A DNA stretch of 64,000 bases from Cobetia crustatorum (lineage in GTDB: Bacteria > Pseudomonadota > Gammaproteobacteria > Pseudomonadales > Halomonadaceae), in assembly GCF_000591415.1 (NCBI RefSeq), contig NZ_JEMF01000016.1, positions 62,001 to 126,000 of the forward strand. Direction: 5' to 3'. Made by a program: the position numbers and the translations under genes. Under the pieces are notes generated by a model. The model worked only from the letters and a program-made list of their open reading frames with translations, searched no databases and was not told the DNA's origin. Below, piece after piece: positions 47,870 to 57,274 of the stretch. How positions within the stretch are numbered: the first letter of the stretch is position 1; each line of letters opens with the position of its first letter.

Positions 47870-49003
47870 ATGTCCCGCCCGTTGCGTGCCGATATTGATC
47901 TGGATGCCTTGCGTCACAATTATCAGCTCGCGTGTGATCTAGCGCCACGCTCGCGCTCGCTAGCTGTTATCAAAGCAGATGCTTATGGCCATGGCGCGGT
48001 AGCATGTGCGCATGCATTGGCAGATCTCGCGCCAGCGTTTGCCGTGGCGACCATCGAAGAGGCACTAGCTCTGCGCGAAGGGGGGATTACGCATCCGGTG
48101 GTACTATTGGAAGGCGTGTTTGAGGTCGCAGAGTACACGCTGGCAGCTCAGCATGATTTCTGGTGTGCTATTCACAGTGAATGGCAGCTGGCCGCGCTGG
48201 AAGCGACCGAGCTGTCTGTGCCGCTGTCCTGCTGGATAAAATTTGACTCCGGTATGCACCGGCTGGGTTTCACTGCGCCGGAAGCAATTGAGGCCAAGGC
48301 GCGTCTTGAAGCAAGCGGTAAGGCGCGAGATTTGCATCTGATGACGCATTTTTCGACTGCCGATAGTCTGACGCCGGATTATTTCCGGCAGCAGTTGGCA
48401 GCGGTTCAGAGACTTGCCGAGTCACTCGAGCTTCCGCTGTGCCTGGCCAATTCTCCTGCGACACTGGCTTGTCCAGAAGCTCACGGATCCTGGAATCGAC
48501 CGGGTATCATGCTCTATGGAGCTGATCCTCTGGAAGGGGCCAATGAAGCCAGTCGTCGTCTCAAGCCCGTCATGACGCTGTCTACCGCCATCATCGCCGT
48601 GCGTGAGATCGCCATCGGTGAGCCGGTGGGCTATGCAGGCCGTTTCGTGGCCAAGCACCCCACGCGTATTGGGGTTATCGCCTGTGGCTATGGTGATGGC
48701 TACGATCGCCATGCCGTGGATGGCACACCAGTACTGGTAGATGGGCAGGAGACTGTTCTGGCGGGCAAGGTGTCGATGGATATGATGACAGTGGACATCA
48801 CCGGCATTCCTGAGGCAGAGGTTGGCTCCCGCGTGGTGTTGTGGGGAAAGGGACTTGATGTCAATCGCGTCGCTGCCAGCTGCGATACCATCAGCTATAC
48901 CCTGTTGACGGGCGTGTTGCCGCGAGTGCCCAGGTTCTATCACGGTGGCCGGTTGAGCATGGTCGCAGAGAGTAGTGTCGAGGCCAGCAGTACACACGCC
49001 TGA
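47870..49003 (+). CDS. alr: Alanine racemase
   Basis: PLP enzyme that interconverts L- and D-alanine for cell-wall synthesis. The 377-residue protein starts at ATG 47870 (MSRPLRADIDLDALRHN) with CAGGAG upstream. The PLP lysine is in SLAVIKADAYGHGAVA (about residue 34), and the catalytic Tyr in IACGYGDGYDRHA; HFSTAD and GKVSMDMMTVDIT are further family motifs. Monocistronic, followed by an acyltransferase gene. Confidence 0.94.
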   Translation: MSRPLRADIDLDALRHNYQLACDLAPRSRSLAVIKADAYGHGAVACAHALADLAPAFAVATIEEALALREGGITHPVVLLEGVFEVAEYTLAAQHDFWCAIHSEWQLAALEATELSVPLSCWIKFDSGMHRLGFTAPEAIEAKARLEASGKARDLHLMTHFSTADSLTPDYFRQQLAAVQRLAESLELPLCLANSPATLACPEAHGSWNRPGIMLYGADPLEGANEASRRLKPVMTLSTAIIAVREIAIGEPVGYAGRFVAKHPTRIGVIACGYGDGYDRHAVDGTPVLVDGQETVLAGKVSMDMMTVDITGIPEAEVGSRVVLWGKGLDVNRVAASCDTISYTLLTGVLPRVPRFYHGGRLSMVAESSVEASSTHA

Positions 49004-49063
49004 CCTGACGGCGAGGCTTGCACGGTCTACAATGGCGGCCGTTGCCCGCTGAACGAGAGAGTC

Positions 49064-49981
49064 ATGGCCAAGAAGACTTACCCCGAAAGTTTCGCACATC
49101 CCCGCTACTGGTCGGCCTGGCTAGGCATCGGGGCCATGAAGGTATCCGCTTTTCTTCCCTGGTGTGCCAAGCTGTGGCTGGGGCGTGGTATCGGTGAGCT
49201 GGCTTGGCGCTTTGCCAAGAGTCGCCGGCATATCGCTGATACCAATCTGAAGTTGTGTTTTCCCGAATGGAGTGAGGCCGAGCGTAAACGTCAGGTACGC
49301 AAGACATTCCATGCCAATGGTATCGGTATCTTCGAGACGGCCACTGGCTGGTGTCGCGATCCTGAGCACATGCGAGATCGCGTGACCTTCAAGGGCCAGG
49401 AGCACATGGAGCGCGCGATGGCGCAGGGCAAGGGAGCGCTGATCGTTGGTGTCCACTTCTCGACGCTGGATATCGGTGGGGCGTTGCACTCGCTATTCTT
49501 CCCTGCTGATGCTGTCTATCGCCCGCATGATAACCCGCTGTTTGAGCGCTTCATGACACGTGGGCGCAATAGCTTCTTTGGCGCTGCCATTGATCGCCAT
49601 GACCTGCGTGGCGTGGTGCGGCGTATCAAGAGCGGTCACAACGTGTGGTACTCCCCGGACCAGGATTTTGGGCGCGATGTCAGTGTCTTTGCTCCTTTCT
49701 TTGGTATCGATGCTGCCTCTATCAGGCTGACGGCCAAGATTGCACGCATGACGGGAGCGCCTGTCATGCCGTTGATGTTTCATCGTAATCCGGATAACCG
49801 GACCTATACGCTTGAGTATCTGCCGGCGCTGGAAAACTTCCCGAGCGGTGATGAAGTGGCAGACGCTACACGCATCAATGCGTTTATCGAGGGGGCTATT
49901 CGTAAGCATCCCGAGCAGTATCTGTGGTTGCACCGGCGCTTCAAGACACGTCCCGAAAAAACCGATCCGTCCCTGTATTGA
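49064..49981 (+). CDS. lpxL: Lipid A biosynthesis acyltransferase LpxL family
   Basis: Transfers a secondary acyl chain to lipid A. The 305-residue product has the membrane-anchoring N terminus (WSAWLGIGAMKVSAFLPW) and the catalytic HX4D motif in GALIVGVHFSTLDIGGAL (His about residue 133), then YRPHDNPLFERFMTRGRN, VWYSPDQDFG and the end EQYLWLHRRFKTRPE, all characteristic of LpxL/LpxP. This member is closer to classical LpxL than the one at 31216. Start preceded by GAGAGA. Confidence 0.9.
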   Translation: MAKKTYPESFAHPRYWSAWLGIGAMKVSAFLPWCAKLWLGRGIGELAWRFAKSRRHIADTNLKLCFPEWSEAERKRQVRKTFHANGIGIFETATGWCRDPEHMRDRVTFKGQEHMERAMAQGKGALIVGVHFSTLDIGGALHSLFFPADAVYRPHDNPLFERFMTRGRNSFFGAAIDRHDLRGVVRRIKSGHNVWYSPDQDFGRDVSVFAPFFGIDAASIRLTAKIARMTGAPVMPLMFHRNPDNRTYTLEYLPALENFPSGDEVADATRINAFIEGAIRKHPEQYLWLHRRFKTRPEKTDPSLY

Positions 49982-49989
49982 GGTGATTC

Positions 49990-50373
49990 ATGTCCATTGA
50001 TCTGTCCTCCCGCGCTACGCTAACTGACGTCGAGGCACGTCTTGCGGCAGGGGATAACTTCGTACTCAATCAGATTGCCGAATGGTGCCCTGACTGCACA
50101 GTGCGTCAACGTCCTGCCCTGGCAGCTTTTGATGCTGCATTGGCGCGTGGTGGTTTGCCGCTGGTCACGGTGTGTGTGCAGGAGGTGCGCGATGTCTATC
50201 TGAGCGATGCCCATGCGCAACTGAGTGAGCGTATTGGTGGTGCTGGCTATCCGCGTACTTTGCTGGTGCGCAACGGCCAGCCAGCCAGTCGCGATAGTGG
50301 CCTCAACCGCGTTGAAGTAATGAGTGAGCCGGAATTGATCGCCTATGCCGAGGCATTGATCGCGGCACTGTAA
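49990..50373 (+). CDS. Thioredoxin-like protein with CPDC motif
   Basis: Thioredoxin-fold protein of 127 residues, eight bases after the lpxL stop. The redox motif is CPDC in QIAEWCPDCTVRQRPAL (about residues 33-36), preceded by the Trp of Trx proteins. The cis-Pro follows at GGAGYPRTLLV, and a C-terminal helix AYAEALIAAL. CPDC is also found in glutaredoxin-3/KaiC-like relatives; the thiol partner is unknown. Probably co-transcribed with lpxL; terminated by the hairpin at 50394. Confidence 0.78.
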   Translation: MSIDLSSRATLTDVEARLAAGDNFVLNQIAEWCPDCTVRQRPALAAFDAALARGGLPLVTVCVQEVRDVYLSDAHAQLSERIGGAGYPRTLLVRNGQPASRDSGLNRVEVMSEPELIAYAEALIAAL

Positions 50374-50393
50374 CTCACGTCTTCATTGTCATG

Positions 50394-50431
50394 AAAAAGC
50401 CCCGACAGGCGATGCCTGTCGGGGCTTTTTT
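50394..50431 (+). terminator. Intrinsic terminator
   Basis: AAAAAGCCCCGACAGGC-GAT-GCCTGTCGGGGCTTTTTT, perfect 17-bp stem and T run. Confidence 0.95.
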
Positions 50432-50602
50432 GCTTGGAGAGCGGCACTCGATAAGTTACGCCACTTGTCCGAGCTTGCATGCGTGCGGTCAACCGAGTGC
50501 AACCTGTCGCGTGCCTACTACAATACGTGCGGCTTACGAAGGATGCTTTCAACCCTATGAGTGAAAAGTAGGTCATATCCTTAACGAGAGTATAACGTTA
50601 CC
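50432..50602. other. Gene-free stretch before the DUF1328 promoter
   Basis: Lies between the terminator and the promoter at 50603; together with the following leader it makes up a 362-base gap between genes. No gene or RNA family was recognised in it. Confidence 0.4.
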
Positions 50603-50631
50603 TTGACAAGGCTTCATTTTATTACGATATT
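50603..50631 (+). promoter_or_regulatory. Sigma-70 promoter candidate for DUF1328 gene
   Basis: TTGACA (50603-50608), exactly 17 bases, GATATT (50626-50631). This is the best -35/-10 pair in the region and is about 100 bases upstream of the small gene. Confidence 0.6.
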
Positions 50632-50678
50632 CACATGCATGGATTGTAGTGATTAGCCATCTGTACATGAGGCTTCAC

Positions 50679-50709
50679 TTACTCGCTTATGAGTGAGTAA
50701 TGCTTTTTT
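50679..50709 (+). terminator. Leader hairpin with T run (possible attenuator)
   Basis: TTACTCGCT-TATG-AGTGAGTAA forms a 9-pair stem (one G-U) with a tetraloop, followed by TGCTTTTTT. It lies between the promoter at 50603 and the DUF1328 start at 50736. It would give a leader RNA of about 70-75 bases. Low-GC stem, so efficiency is uncertain. Confidence 0.45.
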
Positions 50710-50735
50710 CTGCTCACATGACATAAGGAATTGCC

Positions 50736-50897
50736 ATGCTCAACTATGCCATTATTTTCCTGATAGTCGCTGTCATTGCTGCGGTTCTTGGCTTTGGCGG
50801 TATCGCAGGCACGGCGGCGACCATTGCCAAGGTACTGTTCGTCATCTTCTTGATTCTGTTTCTGGTGTCGTTCTTTAAAGGACGCCGCAAGCCCTGA
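50736..50897 (+). CDS. DUF1328 small membrane protein (YtjA type)
   Basis: A 53-residue protein, [20 protein letters not shown]... ending FFKGRRKP, with two hydrophobic helices (residues 4-19 and 28-46) separated by GGIAGTAAT and a basic C terminus inside the cell. This is the DUF1328/UPF0391 (YtjA) family of tiny stress-linked inner-membrane proteins. Ribosome site AAGGA seven bases before the ATG. Function is not known. A terminator shared with the converging gene follows. Confidence 0.88.
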   Translation: MLNYAIIFLIVAVIAAVLGFGGIAGTAATIAKVLFVIFLILFLVSFFKGRRKP

Positions 50898-50923
50898 CCC
50901 ATCCAGGTTTCGCTGTAACAAGA

Positions 50924-50959
50924 AACGCCCGCATACGGTAATAAACCGATGCGGGCGTT
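50924..50959. terminator. Hairpin between converging genes
   Basis: AACGCCCGCAT / ATGCGGGCGTT perfect 11-bp arms with a 14-base loop between the DUF1328 and DUF2254 genes; flanking A and T residues on both sides are modest. Confidence 0.75.
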
Positions 50960-50998
50960 CGTGTTTGCAGTTGCGGCTGTTCTAACCAGATGTGCTGT

Positions 50999-52387
50999 TT
51001 ACCAAGGCGTGCTAGGCAACGATAGCTGATGATGGCCAGCCTTGAGGCTCTGCTCGATGAAACGCTGGTCTATCTCGAAGTCTGCCTGGGCAAGAATGGC
51101 ATCGACTACCTTGTCAGCATGTTGCTGCAGTAGCGCGATATGGCCGGGTTCTGCACCTAACAATGACAGTGTCTTGAGCAGTTCCAGCAATGCCAGGCAG
51201 ATCGAGAGATCATTGCGACCATAGTGCAGAATCGGTGAGATAGAGCGATAGAGCAGGCTGTCGAATGACTCCATTGCCCAACTGACCCTGACACGCTTTT
51301 GATCATCGACGCAGCAGTTGCAAGAGGGCAACAGCATGCGCTCGCTGAGCAGCTCGGTAAGCTGATGCAGGCACAGTCGAGCAGTGCCAGGGTCATTGAT
51401 GCCGGGGGATAGCGCCTTGATGGCGACTTCCATCAGCTGGGTGAGGCCATGCTCGTGAAGGTCATCGACCGACTCGCCATCCAGATAGCCCAGCGCCGCG
51501 CGCAGTTTCTTGATCAGCTCTGCCTGCTGAGCCTCATCGAGTTCATCTCCGGCGCTACTACCTTGTGGTAAGTCCTGCGGCAGGCCATTTGGCCATTCGA
51601 TGCGCATTAACGGCATGCCGCTGACGATAAAGGCACCGAGTGCGAAGTCCAGATGCACCACCATGTCATGCTCGATGGCGAGTGCGCGCAAGGCGGCGAA
51701 ATCCACTTGCTGTACATAGCCCCGGCGGCGGGCACGCAGCAGTTGGCAGTGATCATCGTTGCGAGTGACCTCACGATCGCTATAACCGTTGCCGCGGTTA
51801 CGTTCACGTAGGCGTGAGAGAGAGGCCCGAGTGCGCCCGGCCAGCCGGCGCGCAACAGCATTGATCTGCACCGACTGTGAGGCTTGGTGGATGAAATAGA
51901 TGAACATGCCCAGGCAGTTGACCATCATCAGTACGCCGAGGTAGACCGCCAGTGAACGCCACAGTGTGGGAGCATCGCCTTCGTTGGGCACCATCAAATT
52001 GATCAACAGGAACAGCAGGCTGCCCAGATAATGGCCGAGTACCAGCTGATGATGACGCTCAGTGACGAGTCCTAGCAATAGCTTGTGGGAGAACTGCGCA
52101 CCAGCCTGAGTGAGAACACTCATCACCATGGTAAAACTGAACACCATCAGCGAGATGAGCCCGCCAACCAATGCTGCCAGCAAGGTACGAGGTGTATCGT
52201 GCTCCTTGAAGGTCAGCGCCTTCAGCAAGTCACTGCCGGGTAATGAGGACGGGTCGAGTAGCCCCGCAGGCAATACCGACAATAGCCCCAATGTGATGTA
52301 AAGCGTGGCCAGCAAGCTGGGCAAATAGGCAATGCTGGTGGTGTAGGCACGTACCCACATGAGAGGTTGCTGTATCCAGCGGATCAT
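50999..52387 (-). CDS. DUF2254 membrane protein
   Basis: A 462-residue protein of the DUF2254 family. The N-terminal 170 residues have four hydrophobic segments (for example SLLATLYITLGLLSVLPAGLL, GLISLMVFSFTMVMSVLTQAG with the conserved FSFTMVM-S-LTQAGAQFS-KLL pattern, and LAVYLGVLMMVNCLGMFIYFI), followed by a large cytoplasmic domain including IKALSPGINDPGTARLCLHQL near residue 330. Family function unknown; some members associate with envelope or ion homeostasis but nothing firm is established. Monocistronic. Confidence 0.85.
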   Translation of the reverse strand: MIRWIQQPLMWVRAYTTSIAYLPSLLATLYITLGLLSVLPAGLLDPSSLPGSDLLKALTFKEHDTPRTLLAALVGGLISLMVFSFTMVMSVLTQAGAQFSHKLLLGLVTERHHQLVLGHYLGSLLFLLINLMVPNEGDAPTLWRSLAVYLGVLMMVNCLGMFIYFIHQASQSVQINAVARRLAGRTRASLSRLRERNRGNGYSDREVTRNDDHCQLLRARRRGYVQQVDFAALRALAIEHDMVVHLDFALGAFIVSGMPLMRIEWPNGLPQDLPQGSSAGDELDEAQQAELIKKLRAALGYLDGESVDDLHEHGLTQLMEVAIKALSPGINDPGTARLCLHQLTELLSERMLLPSCNCCVDDQKRVRVSWAMESFDSLLYRSISPILHYGRNDLSICLALLELLKTLSLLGAEPGHIALLQQHADKVVDAILAQADFEIDQRFIEQSLKAGHHQLSLPSTPW

Positions 52388-52508
52388 GGGCTTTTCCTGG
52401 TCATAAGCTCTTTCTGATCATGAAGTCTTCCTTGAGACGAGGCGCCATAGGGCATGTTATGACCGTTATGACCTGTCACGTCGGCAACTGCAAGGGCGCG
52501 GGATGGCA

Positions 52509-52542
52509 AGACGCCCCCACCGATAGGCCAGTGGAGGCGTCT
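52509..52542 (-). terminator. Hairpin after ettA
   Basis: AGACGCC-x-CCAC / GTGGAGGCGTCT arms with one mismatch and a 10-base loop, reading TTGCC after the stem on the minus strand. Weak T tail. Confidence 0.5.
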
Positions 52543-52584
52543 AGATCAAGCGAGTTTTTCAGATGAACTGATCAAACCTGCTGA

Positions 52585-54273
<1,689 letters not shown>

Positions 54274-54343
54274 AACTTATTACGCCTCTAGGTCAGTTTT
54301 CATGGGGCTTTTCACGCAATGATAATCGATCAGGGCAGAAAAA

Positions 54344-54403
54344 AAAAAGTTAAGCTCTCCTTGTGGGAATCAATGCTCGTTACTATTCTTCAAAAAGTTA
54401 AGC
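54344..54403 (+). repeat. 12-bp direct repeat at the left edge of the accessory region
   Basis: AAAAAGTTAAGC occurs at 54344-54355 and again at 54392-54403, 48 bases apart, in the short gap between ettA and the first recombinase gene. The first copy sits at the end of a 10-A run. Such repeats are the expected form of recombinase arm or core sites next to tyrosine-recombinase genes, but the right end of the element is outside the window, so this could not be tested. Confidence 0.5.
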
Positions 54404-54418
54404 ATTGAGGAAAAAAAT

Positions 54419-54934
54419 GTGGGCCATAAAATTATTGAGCAAGTAGTTAATGCTGCGCGTAGAAAGTTAATTGTAAAAGATTTCATTCCTATCTATTACC
54501 CAAATCTCTATGTAACTTTTGAGTTGTCAGGTAATGCTTTAGAAACTACAAAAAAGTATCTTGAGCACCTGGCTTTATTTGAGGACTTTCTCTCTTTCTC
54601 ATCTATCGATCTTATTCACCGCCTAGAACAGCGACCAAATTCACAGTATCTAACAGATAGCGAGCTATCTCGTTTTGTTTCAGACGCAGGATTCAGTAAG
54701 GAAACTTTAGTCAAGAAGTATGCGGTATTGCGGTTACATCCGATTGCATATAAGTCTGTCGGTAGAATACATGCCAGACAACGTATTGAGACTGTACGCG
54801 ATTATCTGATTTTTATTTACGAAAAGCTGGGCGATTATCATACTCGTTATGAAGCAGCTGACGATGTTAAGAGGCGATTGAATAGAAAAATTAAGGCTGC
54901 AAATCCGAGGTGGAAAAAAAACGCGAATAGATAA
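54419..54934 (+). CDS. Tyrosine recombinase 1, N-terminal part (split gene)
   Basis: The 171-residue product starts with GTG behind GAGG and carries the helical N-terminal (core-binding, SAM-like) half of a tyrosine recombinase: ALETTKKYLEHLALFEDFLSF, then FSKETLVKKYAVLRLHP and a basic end RRLNRKIKAANPRWKKN. It has no catalytic residues. The frame ends 18 bases after an A8 tract (54914-54921). One A fewer would carry it directly into the catalytic half at 54921-55691 with no stop, giving one recombinase of about 423 residues. So this is a split, slippage-read or mutated gene, first of the recombinase operon. Confidence 0.7.
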   Translation: MGHKIIEQVVNAARRKLIVKDFIPIYYPNLYVTFELSGNALETTKKYLEHLALFEDFLSFSSIDLIHRLEQRPNSQYLTDSELSRFVSDAGFSKETLVKKYAVLRLHPIAYKSVGRIHARQRIETVRDYLIFIYEKLGDYHTRYEAADDVKRRLNRKIKAANPRWKKNANR

Positions 54935-54971
54935 GATAAAAGGACTAACAAATTGGCAGCGAGAGCGGCTA

Positions 54972-55691
54972 TTGCAAATTATGCATCCGGACAGTGCCGA
55001 AAATCCGTTCTCGGATAAATCAATTAAAATGCGTAACTATATAATATTGCTCTTGGGTCTTGATATGGGACTGCGTCGCTCCGAAATGCTCTTAATCAAA
55101 GTCAGCGATATCCAGTGGCATAGTCGCCAGTTATCAGTAGTCAATCTAGAAGATGAAAATATGGATCCACGAACTATGGCTCCACAATTCAAAACGCATG
55201 AGCGAGTGCTGGTAATGAGCGATGACCTCTATGAAGCGATTAGTCAATACGAGTCGAAACTTCGGTACAGATATATCCAGACAGGCTCATCACAAGCAAG
55301 AAATCATCCATTCTTGCTCGTAGCACATAGACGAAATGAAGGTCAACCTTTAAGCATCAAAGCGCTAGATGGTATTTTTCCTCGAGTAGGCAAGGTGGCG
55401 CCTGAGTTGGCTCACATTCATCCTCATATATTGAGGCATGATTCGGTCTACACGATGCTTGAAAGCATGAATGAAGAGCTTGAGAAGCTGACGCCGGAAG
55501 ACCGTGCAACTCAAGTTCAGAAGACACTCACTTGGATGTTTGGATGGAGTCCTAATTCTAATATGCCGAGTCTCTATGGGGCGAAGTTCTGGAAAGAAGA
55601 GGCAGATAAGGCGATGACAAAGCGCGCTGAGAAATTCAAAGTGATTAGAGAGAGAGTTGAAACTGCAATCTATAAGGGATACATAAAATGA
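54972..55691 (+). CDS. Tyrosine recombinase 1, catalytic part (split gene)
   Basis: Catalytic domain of the same recombinase, open in this frame from at least 54900. Seen: first catalytic Arg in LDMGLRRSEMLLIKVSDIQW, HxxR in HPHILRHDSVYTML, and the C-terminal Tyr in NMPSLYGAKFW, with Trp in the GWSPNS position usually held by His/Trp. If translated alone it would start from TTG at 54972 (nothing better is near), so frame linkage across the A8 tract is more likely. Its stop overlaps the next recombinase's start by four bases (ATGA). Resembles the first, shorter recombinase of GMT or Tn554 modules. Confidence 0.72.
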   Translation: MQIMHPDSAENPFSDKSIKMRNYIILLLGLDMGLRRSEMLLIKVSDIQWHSRQLSVVNLEDENMDPRTMAPQFKTHERVLVMSDDLYEAISQYESKLRYRYIQTGSSQARNHPFLLVAHRRNEGQPLSIKALDGIFPRVGKVAPELAHIHPHILRHDSVYTMLESMNEELEKLTPEDRATQVQKTLTWMFGWSPNSNMPSLYGAKFWKEEADKAMTKRAEKFKVIRERVETAIYKGYIK

Positions 55692-57274
55692 AAATTTCAG
55701 TTTCAGCTCTTTCGTCACCTACACAAGATTCTCTCGGTACCTGGTTGAACACACCTCGAATCGCTAAATGTGGTGAATTTTTTACTCCCTCTGAACCGAT
55801 GTGGTGGCCTGATAGGTCATCTCGCAGCTCGATTAATTGGCAAGCGGCAATTGCTAGTGTTTCACCCGACTGGCAACCTTGGTTACATGCCGCATTGGCC
55901 TATCGCATGGCAGAGTTATCACAGGGAACTATTGGATTCACTACTTCAATTCTTTCGCGCGCGGCTCAGGATGAGCTAGATCCTCTCGATGAGTTTCATC
56001 TGATCGATTTGCGAGAGCGTTTTACTATGGGAGAGTTTTCTACACTTATCGGTTTCATGAGATTTTGGCAGGAGTGTGAGTCGCTTGAACAACGACCATC
56101 TCAAGTTCTAATTAATGCTTATGACGCGCTACCAAGAAAGAAGAGGGTCAAGAATGATGTCATCTTACGATTAGATCCTGAACAGGGTCCATTCACGCAG
56201 GTGGAGCAGAACGCTCTACATCAGTGGGCACATGAGCAATTCTGTCATGGTCATTTAGATATTGAGCGCTACCTCTATTTGCGCCTAGCTATGATCTATG
56301 GTCAGCGTGGTACGCAACTACGCATGATGGTCTTTGATGATTTTATTCAAGCAGAGAGGGGTTACCAAATTCGACTTTTTCGGGCAAAGCAGAGAGGCGA
56401 TGATGCAGGATGGAGGATGAGGCCTGAGACCTTTAACTTAGATAAAGATCTTTATAAAGTTGTGCAGGTTTATCGATCAATTATTCTCTTTCAGCTTAAG
56501 CAGGAATATCCTGTGCGAGCCGATTGGGATAAAGCGATTAAGCATGTACCGCTTTTTCGTCGCAAGACTGATTATAAAAATAACAAGAATAAAGCATCTG
56601 TAATAGTTGATATGCCCAATCAACATTTATTAGAGGATTCACCACAGACAAAATTCCATGTTGCCGGTGGAGTTATAAGATACTGGCTTTTTCAAATGGA
56701 GAATATGCCAGGTTTCCCCATTTCTTCTCGAACGCACCAGCCTATTAAAATCAGTAGAGGTCATCGCTTCAGGCATACGCTCGGTACCGATCTTTCGAAC
56801 GCAGGACTAGATGAATGGACGATAGCTAGTGCATTAATGCATTCTAATACACGTACCGTCCGGAAATACAGAGCGGTATCGGCTGAGCTAATGAAATTGA
56901 TTGATGAGAAAATGAATGATCATCTTGCGCTGGTTGTCAGAGCTTTCACGGGTACTATCGTGACAGATCGTGCTTCAGCTAAAAATGGGGATCGAGCGGA
57001 CCGCCAAATTGAGGATTTGGCAGTCTGTGGTGCAGATACAGCATGTCATTTAGACGCGCCTTTTACTTGTTACGGGTGCAGTAAATTTCAGCCACTCCTA
57101 GACGCGGATCACAGCGCTGCACTTGAACGGCTGGAGCATCGTCGAGCGCAAACTATTGCCACCGATAAAACGACAGGCGTGCTTTGGGACCGTGCCATTC
57201 TGGCATGCCGCATGATAATTATCGATTGCAATGAGCTATGTAAGTCAGACAATGAAGGCAGTAATGATGTATGA
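55688..57274 (+). CDS. Tyrosine recombinase 2 (528 residues, Cys-rich tail)
   Basis: Second recombinase of the module. An N-terminal 170-residue region of unknown type precedes a phage-integrase-like catalytic domain with Arg in MIYGQRGTQLRMMVFDDF, HxxR in SRGHRFRHTLGTDLSNAG, His in IASALMHSNTRTVRKY and the catalytic Tyr in the same segment. After it comes a Cys/His cluster (CGADTACHLDAPFTCYGCSKFQPLLDADH, shown in segments: CHLD, CYGC) that could bind zinc, a feature of Tn554 TnpB-type proteins. Coupled by ATGA to both neighbours, so the three act as one translation unit. Confidence 0.75.
   Translation: MKISVSALSSPTQDSLGTWLNTPRIAKCGEFFTPSEPMWWPDRSSRSSINWQAAIASVSPDWQPWLHAALAYRMAELSQGTIGFTTSILSRAAQDELDPLDEFHLIDLRERFTMGEFSTLIGFMRFWQECESLEQRPSQVLINAYDALPRKKRVKNDVILRLDPEQGPFTQVEQNALHQWAHEQFCHGHLDIERYLYLRLAMIYGQRGTQLRMMVFDDFIQAERGYQIRLFRAKQRGDDAGWRMRPETFNLDKDLYKVVQVYRSIILFQLKQEYPVRADWDKAIKHVPLFRRKTDYKNNKNKASVIVDMPNQHLLEDSPQTKFHVAGGVIRYWLFQMENMPGFPISSRTHQPIKISRGHRFRHTLGTDLSNAGLDEWTIASALMHSNTRTVRKYRAVSAELMKLIDEKMNDHLALVVRAFTGTIVTDRASAKNGDRADRQIEDLAVCGADTACHLDAPFTCYGCSKFQPLLDADHSAALERLEHRRAQTIATDKTTGVLWDRAILACRMIIIDCNELCKSDNEGSNDV

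Noticed and set aside
54296-54350. Ten-A tract before the island as a possible phase-variable promoter element
   Set aside because: No promoter could be placed around it; more simply part of the AT-rich edge.
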